Origin: Lineus longissimus
Lineage: Eukaryota; Nemertea; Pilidiophora; Heteronemertea; Lineidae
NCBI RefSeq assembly: GCF_910592395.1
Contig: NC_088320.1
Coordinates: 15,686,501 to 15,750,500 of the forward strand
DNA: 64,000 bases
Direction: 5' to 3'
A program made the position numbers and the translations under genes. Below the pieces are notes generated by a model. The model was not told the DNA's origin, made no database searches, and worked only from the letters and a program-made list of their open reading frames with translations. Each line of letters opens with the position of its first letter. The first letter of the stretch is position 1. This document shows, piece after piece, positions 45,255 through 54,265 of this stretch.

Positions 45255-45856
45255 ATGAAGGCAAAAGACATACTAGTTTTCGGTCCACACAACATGTTGA
45301 TTTCAGGAGTCACCAATTGCGGTATGACTCATTTTGCTCTTGACCTCTTAGAGAAGGAATATCGTCATAAGTTCCAGAACATAGTCATTTTCTGTCCCAC
45401 TTACTTCAGAAACAAGACGTACAATAGGAGATGGATTTACGAAGACAAGAATGTTTTCATTGTCAATCCAATTGATGTAGCCAATAATTTAGACCCTGTG
45501 CTTCAATTTGCCACCATGGCCTTCGAAGGATCACAGACATTATTCATCATTGACGACTGTGCTAATTTGAGAGACACAAAGAAGAAGGTGTCTGAGTTAT
45601 GTAATCTTGCCTTTTCCGGTAGACACTACAATCTGACTGTTTGGTTACTCGTTCAGAAGTTAAGGACTTCAGAGAGAACATAAGGGTTTTAGTCCTGTTT
45701 TTCAACAAGGATGAATCGGCAATGAAAGATGCCTTAGAAGAAAATAGTGTTATCCCTAAAGACCAGAGGCAAAAATACATAGATGCCCTTAAAAAGACGA
45801 AAGGATCTAAATTAATCATAAGACTAGAACACCCGTATGGTTTTATTCACGTTTAG
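45255..45856 (+). pseudogene. Polinton packaging ATPase (FtsK/HerA type), frameshifted
   Basis: Two overlapping frames, 45255-45683 and 45641-45856, with the shift between 45655 and 45680. The start (DILVFGPHNMLISGVTNCGM) is the Walker A region, but the invariant Lys of GxxxxGKT is Met (GVTNCGMT). Walker B is intact (LFIIDDCA), and the later SGRHYNLTVWLLVQ is typical of the A32-like packaging ATPases of Polintons and related viruses. The protein would pump DNA into capsids. The Lys loss plus frameshift make this copy dead. Confidence 0.85.
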
Positions 45857-45891
45857 TCTTTCTTCTTATTCTTTTTCCTTATTCTTTTTCC

Positions 45892-46329
45892 TTATTCTTT
45901 CTTCTTCTTTCCAACAAAATAGTAAATCCCAAAACCCAAGACGCTCAATCCTAAAATGATCCAAAGGTATTCGTAATTCTTCATTTCATCGCTGGGCTTG
46001 TAGTAGTCGCTCAATTGCGGTTGTCTAGGAATGGTAATTCCATTATGCGGGTTTAAACTGTTGTACAATGAAAGTGAGGCGTCGGCATTTTTGAAGTCAA
46101 TTGCCGCTTCATGTTCTCTCTTTAATTCAAGGTTAACGAAGTCAATGGTTCTTTTCCTATGCTCATCCCATTCAGTGGATGCTCTTTGCAATTGCTCTTG
46201 AGCTAAATTATGTCTCTTCATTTCAATCTCATAGCCATTCTTGTCTAGTTTTTTAAAAAGGTATCCAGAACCGGTGAAGGCTAAACCATTCACCAGCGCA
46301 GAACCAACCATCATAGCTAAGCCTGCCAT
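45892..46329 (-). CDS. Conserved Polinton membrane protein (145 aa)
   Basis: Intact frame. It has a hydrophobic start (MAGLAMMVGSALVNGLAFTG), then a charged coiled-coil-like middle (RHNLAQEQLQRASTEWDEHRKR), then a C-terminal transmembrane helix (YLWIILGLSVLGFGIYYFVG) with a KKKKE tail. This two-hydrophobic-ends pattern between the ATPase and minor capsid genes is a recurrent Polinton feature. A virion membrane or structural role is an inference. A 24-bp direct repeat lies upstream (46352-46400). Confidence 0.65.
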   Translation of the reverse strand: MAGLAMMVGSALVNGLAFTGSGYLFKKLDKNGYEIEMKRHNLAQEQLQRASTEWDEHRKRTIDFVNLELKREHEAAIDFKNADASLSLYNSLNPHNGITIPRQPQLSDYYKPSDEMKNYEYLWIILGLSVLGFGIYYFVGKKKKE

Positions 46330-46386
46330 TTAGTTTAGTGTGATTTTAGCCAAAATGAGTAAAAATCAGGCGCAGTGAGTAAAAAA

Positions 46387-47142
46387 TCAGGCGCAGTGAG
46401 TAAAGGTCAATTGGTACTGTACATCAAAACCATTAAGGTCGATAATGCCATTGTTTTCATCTGTTAGGCGAATATTCAACTTGCCAACACTTGATTTGCA
46501 CGGAATTTCCATGTTATCCCCAAAGGAATATGCTATCATATCTCCAAAGTTAGATTCTTTTATCGGACTAGTGGCTAAGACATCTGATGGCTTGCCATTG
46601 CTCATTACATTATTAACGATGTCACAGTGGAAAACAAAATAGTCCATTGGTCTAAAATTTATGGGCCTATGGCTTACAAACTCACCATTTGTTGGTAAAA
46701 CTGGATATGTGGGGTAAGGCCATTCCGGTTTAAAGCCAAATAATTCATTGCTTTTACCAAAAAACATAATCTGGTAAAACTCTCCATTTTTTCTCTTAAG
46801 CATCTTCATTACTGTCCTACCAGTGGGTTCATCAACATCAAACTTAACAGCATTTTTGCTTAAACTATTTTCTTTCAATTCATTTGCAAACATCTTTGAA
46901 AAGCTTTCTAGGTCATAGAGACCATCGGGTATTTTAATCTCTGTAGCATCTATTGAAGATCCACGCACCTTAATTTCGTTATTTTGTTTTGCTTTACTTA
47001 TGTTGTAGAATGTACAAGGTATTCCCGCATATGTCAAACTGACGCTAATCACATTCTGAATTTCAGTGTGAAGATGTATGGTTAAATCATGTGATTTCTG
47101 TTCTGGGTAGTCACTGGAATTAATGTACACCACGATTTTCAT
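46387..47142 (-). CDS. Putative minor capsid (penton-like) protein 2, Polinton
   Basis: A 251-residue intact frame between the small membrane gene and the major capsid gene, the usual place for the Polinton minor capsid protein. It shares with the 32938-33681 product the GKPSDVL motif and the LTDENNGIIDLNGFDVQYQL-type ending expected for a beta-rich single jelly roll. The start (MKIVVYINSSDYPEQKS) is also of a form common in these proteins. The role in pentamers at capsid vertices is known for the family and inferred here. Three 21-bp repeats (47141-47200) lie directly upstream. Confidence 0.65.
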   Translation of the reverse strand: MKIVVYINSSDYPEQKSHDLTIHLHTEIQNVISVSLTYAGIPCTFYNISKAKQNNEIKVRGSSIDATEIKIPDGLYDLESFSKMFANELKENSLSKNAVKFDVDEPTGRTVMKMLKRKNGEFYQIMFFGKSNELFGFKPEWPYPTYPVLPTNGEFVSHRPINFRPMDYFVFHCDIVNNVMSNGKPSDVLATSPIKESNFGDMIAYSFGDNMEIPCKSSVGKLNIRLTDENNGIIDLNGFDVQYQLTFTHCA

Positions 47143-47202
47143 TTATTGCACTTAAATTTTAATTTACTGTACTTAAATTTTTATTTATTGCACTTAAATT
47201 CT
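47141..47202. repeat. 21-bp tandem repeats upstream of minor capsid gene 2
   Basis: Three copies of ATTTATTGCACTTAAATTTT or close variants; the first overlaps the start-codon context itself. Confidence 0.7.
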
Positions 47203-47437
47203 ACTTGATTATGTTTCTGGGTAAAATACCTTGATCGTAAAAGTATTCCAATGTTACATTACTTACTGCTACAATTCCGCCAAGTTTAAGAATCTCTTCT
47301 AAGTTTGCCTGACTTGGAGGGCCAATGGCAATTCTCAAGAATCTCTTAAGTAAATATGAGTAACCAATTGTTGCTGTTGCCAATAACACACTTTGGTACA
47401 GTGTATTGATGATTTCCTTCTTTCCTGGTGTTTCCAT
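47201..47437 (-). CDS. Small conserved Polinton membrane protein (78 aa)
   Basis: Intact frame with one or two hydrophobic helices (LLATATIGYSYLLKRF and LGGIVAVSNVTLEYF), located between minor and major capsid genes. Short proteins of this type recur at this position in animal Polintons. The ATG is preceded by the 35-nt leader shared exactly with the gene at 31612. Function unknown. Confidence 0.6.
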   Translation of the reverse strand: METPGKKEIINTLYQSVLLATATIGYSYLLKRFLRIAIGPPSQANLEEILKLGGIVAVSNVTLEYFYDQGILPRNIIK

Positions 47438-47469
47438 TTATTTAGAATGAAATCTTCATTGGTGACACC
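47438..47469 (-). promoter_or_regulatory. Shared leader/promoter block ahead of 47437 ORF
   Basis: Together with the ATG (47435-47437) this is identical over 35 nt to 31580-31614 in the opposite orientation; similarity weakens further upstream after ATATGAATC. No gene similarity exists between the two downstream proteins, so the block is conserved separately from coding. Confidence 0.55.
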
Positions 47470-47520
47470 AATTGATTCATATTTACAGTAAAATAATCTT
47501 AATGTTGCAAGTTAACAATC

Positions 47521-48776
47521 CTAATGTTGCAAGGAAACAATCTGTGAATTTTGAATGTTAACTTGAGCATCAGAAACCACAAATATGTGCATTTTGTATG
47601 GCCCCTTTCCAGATTCTTTTGTTATCGACAATTGAATACCATCTTTAGTGTTTTGAAGCTTTTTGCCCGATCCGTGTAATCTATTGTCTTCAGTAGTTCT
47701 CAGGTCCAACCAAAGACCGTAGTTATTCGAGTCTCCATAGTACTTTTTCATAGACATGTTGCAGTCGTAAGTTTTCTTTAAGTCTTCGGTCATGAAGTGT
47801 TTCTTGATCTCCTCCCATTGATCTAGCATTCTCATTCCTTCTGGAAACACCTGATTAGCAACTCCTTCGATGGTTATTTGAACTTTTGTGATGTTAGGAT
47901 TTTCAAACTTTTCAGAATCTCTTGAACCATCAGTGTAATCAGAGATGAATAGAAGTAATAGTCCTTTTATGGACATTCGAGGAAAATTGATGTTCTCGTT
48001 GATCAGCGTTTCATTTGCCGTTACGTTGACAGTTTTGAAGTGATCTACCCAGTCGTAATAGATGGAGAAACCTGAATTGTACTTGTTTGTAAGCGTATTG
48101 GCTAATCCCTTGTTAGTTACTGTGTCATATTCAAAACTGATATTTTCAAGTTTGTAATTCATGTTTGCAGTTGTGCTGGTAACGATGATCTCCTCTTTTG
48201 GCGCTAAAGTAATCTCGATGATAACATCCTCTTGAATTGGAAACTTGTAAAATGGAACATAGTTGAAAAATAGTTCAGAATCTAACGGTATCTTGTACTT
48301 GGTTCCAAATACTTTCTTCAGTGTTTTCTCATCGCTGGTTTCACCGGTAACATCGGCTTCTGCAACACCTGATCTCAACTTTCTAAGATTTTCTGACTGA
48401 ATACCTTGAAAACACTATCGTTCCTTTGCTCTTGTGTTAACCAGAGATCTTTAAAAGTCGAATAATGACTGTATTCATTGAGATCAAATATCTGTTCCGT
48501 TCCCCACTTAATTACCATCTTGGATAACAGGTTTCTTCCGAGATTGTTAACCACGCTGTTCTTTGAATCACCAGAAATGGTGACATCAGCTGACAGAAAA
48601 AGAGACCTGGGTACAAAGAACGTATTTTCTCTTAAAGCAGGTATTCTAATGTACAATGTTTCTTTTGGATTAGCAGAAGACGGATTGTGCGTGATAATGT
48701 GATGATTTCTCTCGGCCTTTAATCCGAGTGGAATCTTATGACTCCTTTCAGTGTTGAGAAGTACTCCAGTTGTCAT
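47521..48776 (-). pseudogene. Polinton major capsid protein (double jelly roll), frameshifted
   Basis: Two abutting frames: 48776-48375 (133 codons, from the true ATG) and 48378-47521. The first has IPLGLKAERNHHI, TLYIRIPALRENTFFVP and WGTEQIFDLNEY. The second has YKIPLDSELFFNYVPFYKFP, VIIEITLAP and LENISFEYD, and ends in QNSQIVSLQH. These are conserved segments of Polinton/adintovirus hexon-like capsid proteins, which form the trimeric capsomers. The break at 48375 is a single small frameshift. A short length (about 418 residues in total) is notable. Confidence 0.8.
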
Positions 48777-48890
48777 TCTATTTATTTGACTTGAAAATCA
48801 TTCTATTTATTTGATCATTTCATCTTTGACTTGAAAATCATTCTATTTATTTGATCATTTCATCTTTGACTTGAAAATCATTCAATCATT
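48777..48890. repeat. 41-bp tandem repeats upstream of major capsid gene
   Basis: Two full copies and one 25-bp partial copy of TTCTATTTATTTGATCATTT continuing CATCTTTGACTTGAAAATCA. They fill the gap between the capsid start and the stop of the next gene. Confidence 0.75.
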
Positions 48891-48894
48891 GATT

Positions 48895-50021
48895 TTACTT
48901 AGCAGCTTTAACAGCTTTAATACCTTTAACACCTTCTATCAAACCATAAATTATGGAGCTAACAACAACAATCACTAGAATGACTAGATGTTCGGCCATG
49001 AACCCAACAACTGCACCAATTGTTTTCAGGAGAAATGATACGATAGAACCGATGATTCCCGGTAAAGCCGCAACTGATTTCTTGGCTAGTTCATTTAGCC
49101 ATTCAGCAAACTTCTTTAGTCCTTCTCTAACTTTATCTGGAATTGATGATGGTTTATCCGGACTTGGCGGAGTAGGACTTGGTGGTACTGGTTTATGCAC
49201 AGGTTTCAAAGCATTACTGATACCAAGACCTAAAGTGGTAATTATCATAATCACTGCAGTTACTATTGCAGTGATTGTAAGGCCTTTAATCTTAAAAAGT
49301 AACTTGATTCTGTCCTTGAGTGAAATCTGTGAATCTGGTTTCTTCAAGACATCAGTGATCAAACGTTTCAGTTTTCTAGTTTGTGATTCCCTCTCATTGT
49401 CTTACCTCCATACCTTTGCCTGTTCCTCATACAATCTGTCTTCTAGTTCATCTATTTGCTTTTTCAACTCGTCTCTTTCTCCAGCATCTTCCTTTGCTTT
49501 AGCATAGTCTATTTTTAGATTGTGAAGTTCTTCTTCTAGGTTAACTATTTTCATTTTACTCATATCTCTCTCCATCTTAACTGTTGCATGAACATCCCCA
49601 CTGTGTAATAACGCTCTACGTTCTCTCAAAGCGTTATCTGAAAAACCAAATGCCCTTAATTCTTCATCAGTAGCATCTATGATTTTATCTATTAGTGTTT
49701 GGTTCATCGTATCTTCATCTAAACTTCCATTTTCACTATTGATTACGTCAGTAATTTGTGAATCAAAATCTGTTATCTGTATTGTCGGTATATTCGTGTT
49801 CTTGACGGTGACGGCGGACGTAAGTCATGAACAATTTCCTGCATTTGAATTTGTTTTTTTGGTGTTGACGTTTTGTCATCACCTCTTAGATTATGAAGGA
49901 AAGCAGCTGTTTCTATTCTCTCTTGTCTTTTCTTTTCAACTTCAGCTTCTTGTTCTCGTCTTCGTTCGGCAATAAGTCCTGTGCCTTTAAAATACATATT
50001 TTTGTCATTTAATATCTCCAT
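48895..50021 (-). pseudogene. Polinton coiled-coil and membrane protein, broken by frameshift and stop
   Basis: Three frames read as one gene from ATG 50021: 50021-49773 (Glu/Arg-rich), a second frame open from about 49800 through 49402 (coiled coil ERDELKKQIDELEDRLYEEQ), and after an in-frame TAA (49402-49404) the same frame to 48895. The last part has two transmembrane regions (ITAIVTAVIMIITTLGLGI; HLVILVIVVVSSIIYGLI) around a Pro-rich PPSPTPPSPDKP linker. The fused product would be about 370 residues. A large virion-membrane protein is plausible by position; no function is known. Confidence 0.55.
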
Positions 50022-50028
50022 TACTGAT

Positions 50029-50295
50029 TTACCACCAGGAAAGCTTGTTATTGGCTAAAAGACTACCATTTTTATCTGTTATTCTAACCCAAACTAGTTC
50101 TCCTTTATTGTGTCCTATCATGTAGAGAGTTTCATTTGTTATTCCTTTTAAGAGCTCATTACCAGAAATTACGATATCACGATTAAGGCCATCAATGATA
50201 TGTTCATTGACTTCTTCTGCTGTAAAAACGGTGATTTTGGCCGATTGTCCGCCATACCCTCTGATATTATTACCAACTACGTATGCTATGATAAC
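50029..50295 (-). pseudogene. Truncated Polinton ORF at the right breakpoint
   Basis: 88 codons open on the minus strand ending LSWW-stop at 50029, with protein-like content (GYGGQSAKITVFTAEEVNEH; LVWVRITDKNGSLL). No start codon is in reach, and a stop closes the frame at 50296. It is probably the 3' part of a gene cut by the loss of the right end of the Polinton. Confidence 0.45.
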
Positions 50296-50299
50296 TTAC

Positions 50300-51177
50300 G
50301 TGTGCTTTGGTCATAGGGTGACATTTTAAGCTGTGGGTGTTTTACTTAAACTTGTATCGAAACAAATTTCATTTGATACGTTTCGCATTGACACTAGCAA
50401 ATGTTTTCTGAAATCCAGGGTTTTTACACTTAAGCTTATTTTACCAGAAATTTTAGGTGGTTAGAGCTTATTTTATGCTCTGTTGCTGAATCGCCAAACC
50501 AAGCAGAAAACCATGTCAAAACTTTGAACCCACTATATACAGTATACGCTTCTTAGAAAACACGTTAAAAAGCAAATGGAGTTATCGTTTCACACTCATA
50601 CAGATGGAAATAAGATCAGGAAGACCCCTTACTTCTCACCCCGACTTACCGGCAGTGAATGTCAATCCTAAATTCGCCTCCTTTCATCGCCGATAGTATA
50701 AGGCGAGAAATATGTCAGATGCACAATCATAAACGGATTGCCAATGAAATTGCTCGACACAAAGTAATTGAATGACGGCCTGAATTGATATTGCCAACCT
50801 CGCTTTATGATCTGGTTACCGTTTTTCAATACAACACGCACAGTGCATTTGTGACTACCAACAAAAGTAACAGCCGTGCGGACAGCCGAACAGGAGGGGA
50901 TTTTTTTCAGTGGCGGTGAAGGATAGAACTACGCACAACGACGGTCGGTCGGCCGGCATGTTCCTTCTGTGACTACTACCATACCTATTATTACCCCTCC
51001 CCTCACTATCTAACAGCAAGTTCAAGACAGCCCCTGCCGCCTTGTTTCTATTTCTGTAATAAATAATGGTCGATGATGATAGAGCGGCGATCTTGTTTTG
51101 AGGCTTACATAACAGTATCCGTGCGGAATGAAAAACAAAACGTGTACAAACACGCTACCTTTCTGTTTTACATCTAG
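50300..51177. other. Host DNA right of the Polinton; no gene seen
   Basis: No similarity to the tandem unit, which was expected here if the Polinton had simply inserted. No ORF of note. A short GGTCGGTCGG word at 50942 echoes the GACC foldback. Confidence 0.5.
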
Positions 51178-51302
51178 GGAACCTACGACTACCCAGAACC
51201 GATTAGACTATCCCTCATGCCAATCTCTGAGCTTATGATGGAGAAATTGATGGACAGCATCATGGTGCTCTGCTACTGGTGAGCCACCGGCGCATCTTTC
51301 AG

Positions 51303-54265
51303 CTCTGCAAAATAACTTCAGAAACGCACTAGAAGACTATCCTACCTGGATAAATGCTCCGCACTTGATGAGTAAGTTTTACTTGTACGAATTTTCATGT
51401 CAGGCAATTCTCAAGAACTCCATTAAATAACTTAAAGATTTATTATGCAAGGACTATTAAAGCCTATGCGTTTACCATCGCAATGTTCGTTTTCAGTGAC
51501 GCCAAGCGTTCTGATGCTGCTTTGCAATCATCCGGAACGAGAAGTGCACGGGATGAAACTTGACTTATTCAGAGTTTGTGTAACTCTCGTCCCATGGAAC
51601 TTGTTAGCAGAGGCTCTATCTCAACAGAAATATCATATGGTTTATTAAATGACTTAGTTGGGGTTTATTAGTTTGAATGCTTGAGGGCTCTAACACTTTT
51701 GGCAGAAGTTTTGTCTCGATAGCCAAACTCAAAGAGAGGATATTAACATATCAGCTGGGATGAGGCTTGACAATTTGAGTTGAAGATGAAACGAAATCTG
51801 CTTATTCTTAGGAATAAACTCTGCGAGGGCATTTAGCTCCTTTGAGATGCACTGTTTAGAGTTTTCAGGTACTGCTCGATGAGAGCGAGGGAGAGGATAT
51901 TAACAGATCAGTATGTAGTACTATTTGTACTGTCTTGTGCAGTCAGTACATTCTCGTCATTTCTGTTTGGGTTAGTTAGGAGGGTTAAAGAAAGTTGTTA
52001 GGTAAAAAAAAAAAAAGCGAGAGAGAGAGAGAGAAAGAGGCCTATGAATGTCTAAAAATCAATCAATAGTTGAACTTTTTTTCAATCTTCATTTTGATAT
52101 AGCCATGTAAACTCTACACTACTTTAAAATAAACATGCTAATTAACCAAACTTCTATGTTCCTTTTTAGATATGCCGATGACGTTCAAAATTGAGTGGCC
52201 GACTGGGAACTACGCGTTATTTGCAGATGTTGGAAATATGTGTCCGTTTGCCGACGATTTCGAGTGGGAACACGGGCGCCTTTTCTTCGGTCGCAATATA
52301 CGTGTTTCTGGTATTCCTTTAGATTACATCAAGGCGGGCCACTATGTTTTCCCAAACTGCAAGGACTATTTGGTGCTGTATACCCCGTCCATGGAAAAAC
52401 ACCCGAATACAATAAGGAGAAGCTTCAACAGCTAGTAAGTTATCACATCAAGAAAGCTCCATTTTTGTATCGATTGGTAAACACTATGCATATATAGTAT
52501 GTCCTAAACTTTAACTCTCCAGGAATTGTTTTCATTTCTGATTGTTGATAATATGATTATGCACACGGTTGGCAACTATCGTTGCGATAGAGCGATCATG
52601 CAATTGCTTTGCATGAAAAAAAAAAGTTTAGCACCGGTTTTTTAATAGTTTCATTGCATTACGATGACTGCTTTAAGTTATTTCTACCCAAAGATTAATT
52701 TCCGATAAAGCGTAGAGAATTTCGAAAAGAGCATAAAAATAATCAAAACTCAAGCATTGTATACAGGGTGTTCCAAAAAAAGAAACCGATATTAATTTCC
52801 TGGACATGGCTAAATATTTTGAAAATCAGCAACCACCATTTATTACTTAATGATGTTCTCTTTCTTATGACACCATGAAATCCAATTTACTCTCACAGAT
52901 GACTGAGAACGAAGCAGTTCAATAAACCATGTCAGAACTGGTCTTTGCACCGGATTTACCGCAGATTAACTCCGACAAAGAAGAAAAACCAGTCAGTTCT
53001 TGGCAAAAAGGTTATTCATTGATTTTTGAAATATCTTGGTGCTTATTCCTGCCTTAACCTAACCCCAGTGTCCTTCGACATGCCCCTTAATGCTTTCAAG
53101 ACAAACTTCAGCTCTGGTCCTCATTGCCCTCAAGTCATTCCTGATACGTCTCTCTGACATCGGAAGGTCTCAACTGCAGGGACGATTCTGGCACATTGGT
53201 CATTGATATCTTGTGGAGACGACTTGTAAACTTGGTTCTCAAGATGTCCTAACAAAAGAAAATCACAGGGGATGAGTTCAGGGGACCTTGTTAGCCACTT
53301 AATCTCATGGTTGATCTCACCAAATGCATCTGCTTCATGCTCGAGGCTTCCAGTCCTCAACCACACTGTTACCGCAAAGACCCGCCGCTTGATCAGTTGT
53401 AAGCCGCATTTCGCTGGTCTGAGAAAATTATCAACCTTTCAACTTTAAGGAGTGTGCAATGAATAAAACATCTGATGATGCGATTCAAGCTATCACATGG
53501 TTGATTGAACTGTTTTGTGCTCAGTCATCTGTGACAGTAAATTGGATTGATTGGTGTTAAATAATTAAGTAATTAAGTAATTGATACCGAACCGCGATGG
53601 TGGAGCTAAAATGTAGACCAAAACCGTTATATATTGTATACCTTGGAAACAATACCTACCAACAGAACTTTCCTTTGGCATACCCCCTTACCGTCCCTGC
53701 TTCTCAAGGCCTTTGACCATGGTTAGCTTCACTATTCCTTACCTTGTGTTTTTTACAACGCGAGTGCACGCCGTGGTTGGACTTCCACCTCACCACACCT
53801 TCAAGACTCAACGTCATTTCAACGTCGTAGTTTCAGGGTAACCGACCGCCACTTACCCGGTTGTAGCACCGGGTAATTGGCCGCATTTGCTATGACGTCA
53901 TGGCTTTAGCGTACCAACTTCGAATATTATTACCGGAACCCAATTCTGGTGCTGAGCTGGCTGCAACTAAATATGGCTTGGCAGAGAATTTAACGACAAC
54001 ATTATTGCACTGTCCAGCACCGTTGTCAAATTGAGTTAAGAGTCCCTAGGCATGCAAGTATGTAGTTCCCATCTTGCACACATAGATAGGAGCTGAAAAT
54101 AATAATTTTATATTTGCTATCATTTCAGTGATATTGCTCTAAAAACATCAGATTGGATGGCACGGATGGATTTCTGCACGAAAATAACCAACTCTGCGAC
54201 TGCTGGCAATCTGAACTGGCAAAAGGGTGAATATTGTATTGTATCCGCCAAGTCGTGCCCTAATG
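51303..54265 (+). CDS. ApeC (apextrin C-terminal)-like gene, 3 exons seen, partial
   Basis: Predicted exons are 51303-51371, 52170-52434 and 54129-54265, each with AG and GTAAG-type borders. The junction phases match exactly (1, then 2), so one frame runs through all three. It contains IEWPTGNYALF, a CPF motif, FEWEHGRLF, then MDFCTKI and LNWQKGEYCIVSAKSCPNG. The order W-P-x-G-x-Y, C-P, F-x-W-x-x-G, F-C-x-K, W-x-x-G-x-Y-C-I, C-P-x-G is the ApeC pattern; ApeC proteins bind microbial glycans or act in egg and embryo secretions. No signal peptide exon, and no exon after 54265, was found. An upstream open segment (51178-51278) does not fit in phase. A mariner remnant lies in the second intron. 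Confidence 0.55.
52003..52040. repeat. Simple repeat: A run then (GA)n
   Basis: A run of 12 A is followed by about eight GA dinucleotides. Intronic. Confidence 0.8.
52764..53550 (-). mobile_element. Mariner/IS630-like transposon remnant
   Basis: Begins CAGGGTGTTCCAAAAAAAG after a TA, a common mariner-type terminus. A minus-strand frame at 53366-53130 has SPELIPCDFLLLGHLENQVY, the last catalytic-Asp region of IS630/mariner transposases (S-P-D-L-x-P-x-D-F). Internal inverted arms, 52879-52930 against 53496-53547, show it is rearranged. The right terminus is not seen. It lies in an intron of the ApeC-like gene. Confidence 0.65.

Larger units (their letters stand above)
29960..50300. mobile_element. 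Polinton/Maverick element (endogenous adintovirus-like), right end missing
   Basis: Contains the hallmark set: protein-primed DNA polymerase B, retroviral-type integrase with chromodomain, packaging ATPase, major capsid protein and minor-capsid candidates, plus conserved small Polinton proteins. It begins with AGTAATAGGG directly against unit 3 DNA; Polintons start with AG. Without the 4.5 kb transposon inside it would be about 15.9 kb, a normal Polinton size. The right boundary near 50300 is only where viral coding ends; no matching terminal inverted repeat or target duplication is present. No adenain-type protease gene was found. Frameshifts and stops in the polymerase, integrase, ATPase and capsid genes make it non-functional. 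Confidence 0.9.

Noticed and set aside
51178-51278. Additional 5' exon of the ApeC-like gene
   Set aside because: It is open and has AG/GT borders, but its phase gives a stop with the next exon and the implied intron is only 24 nt.
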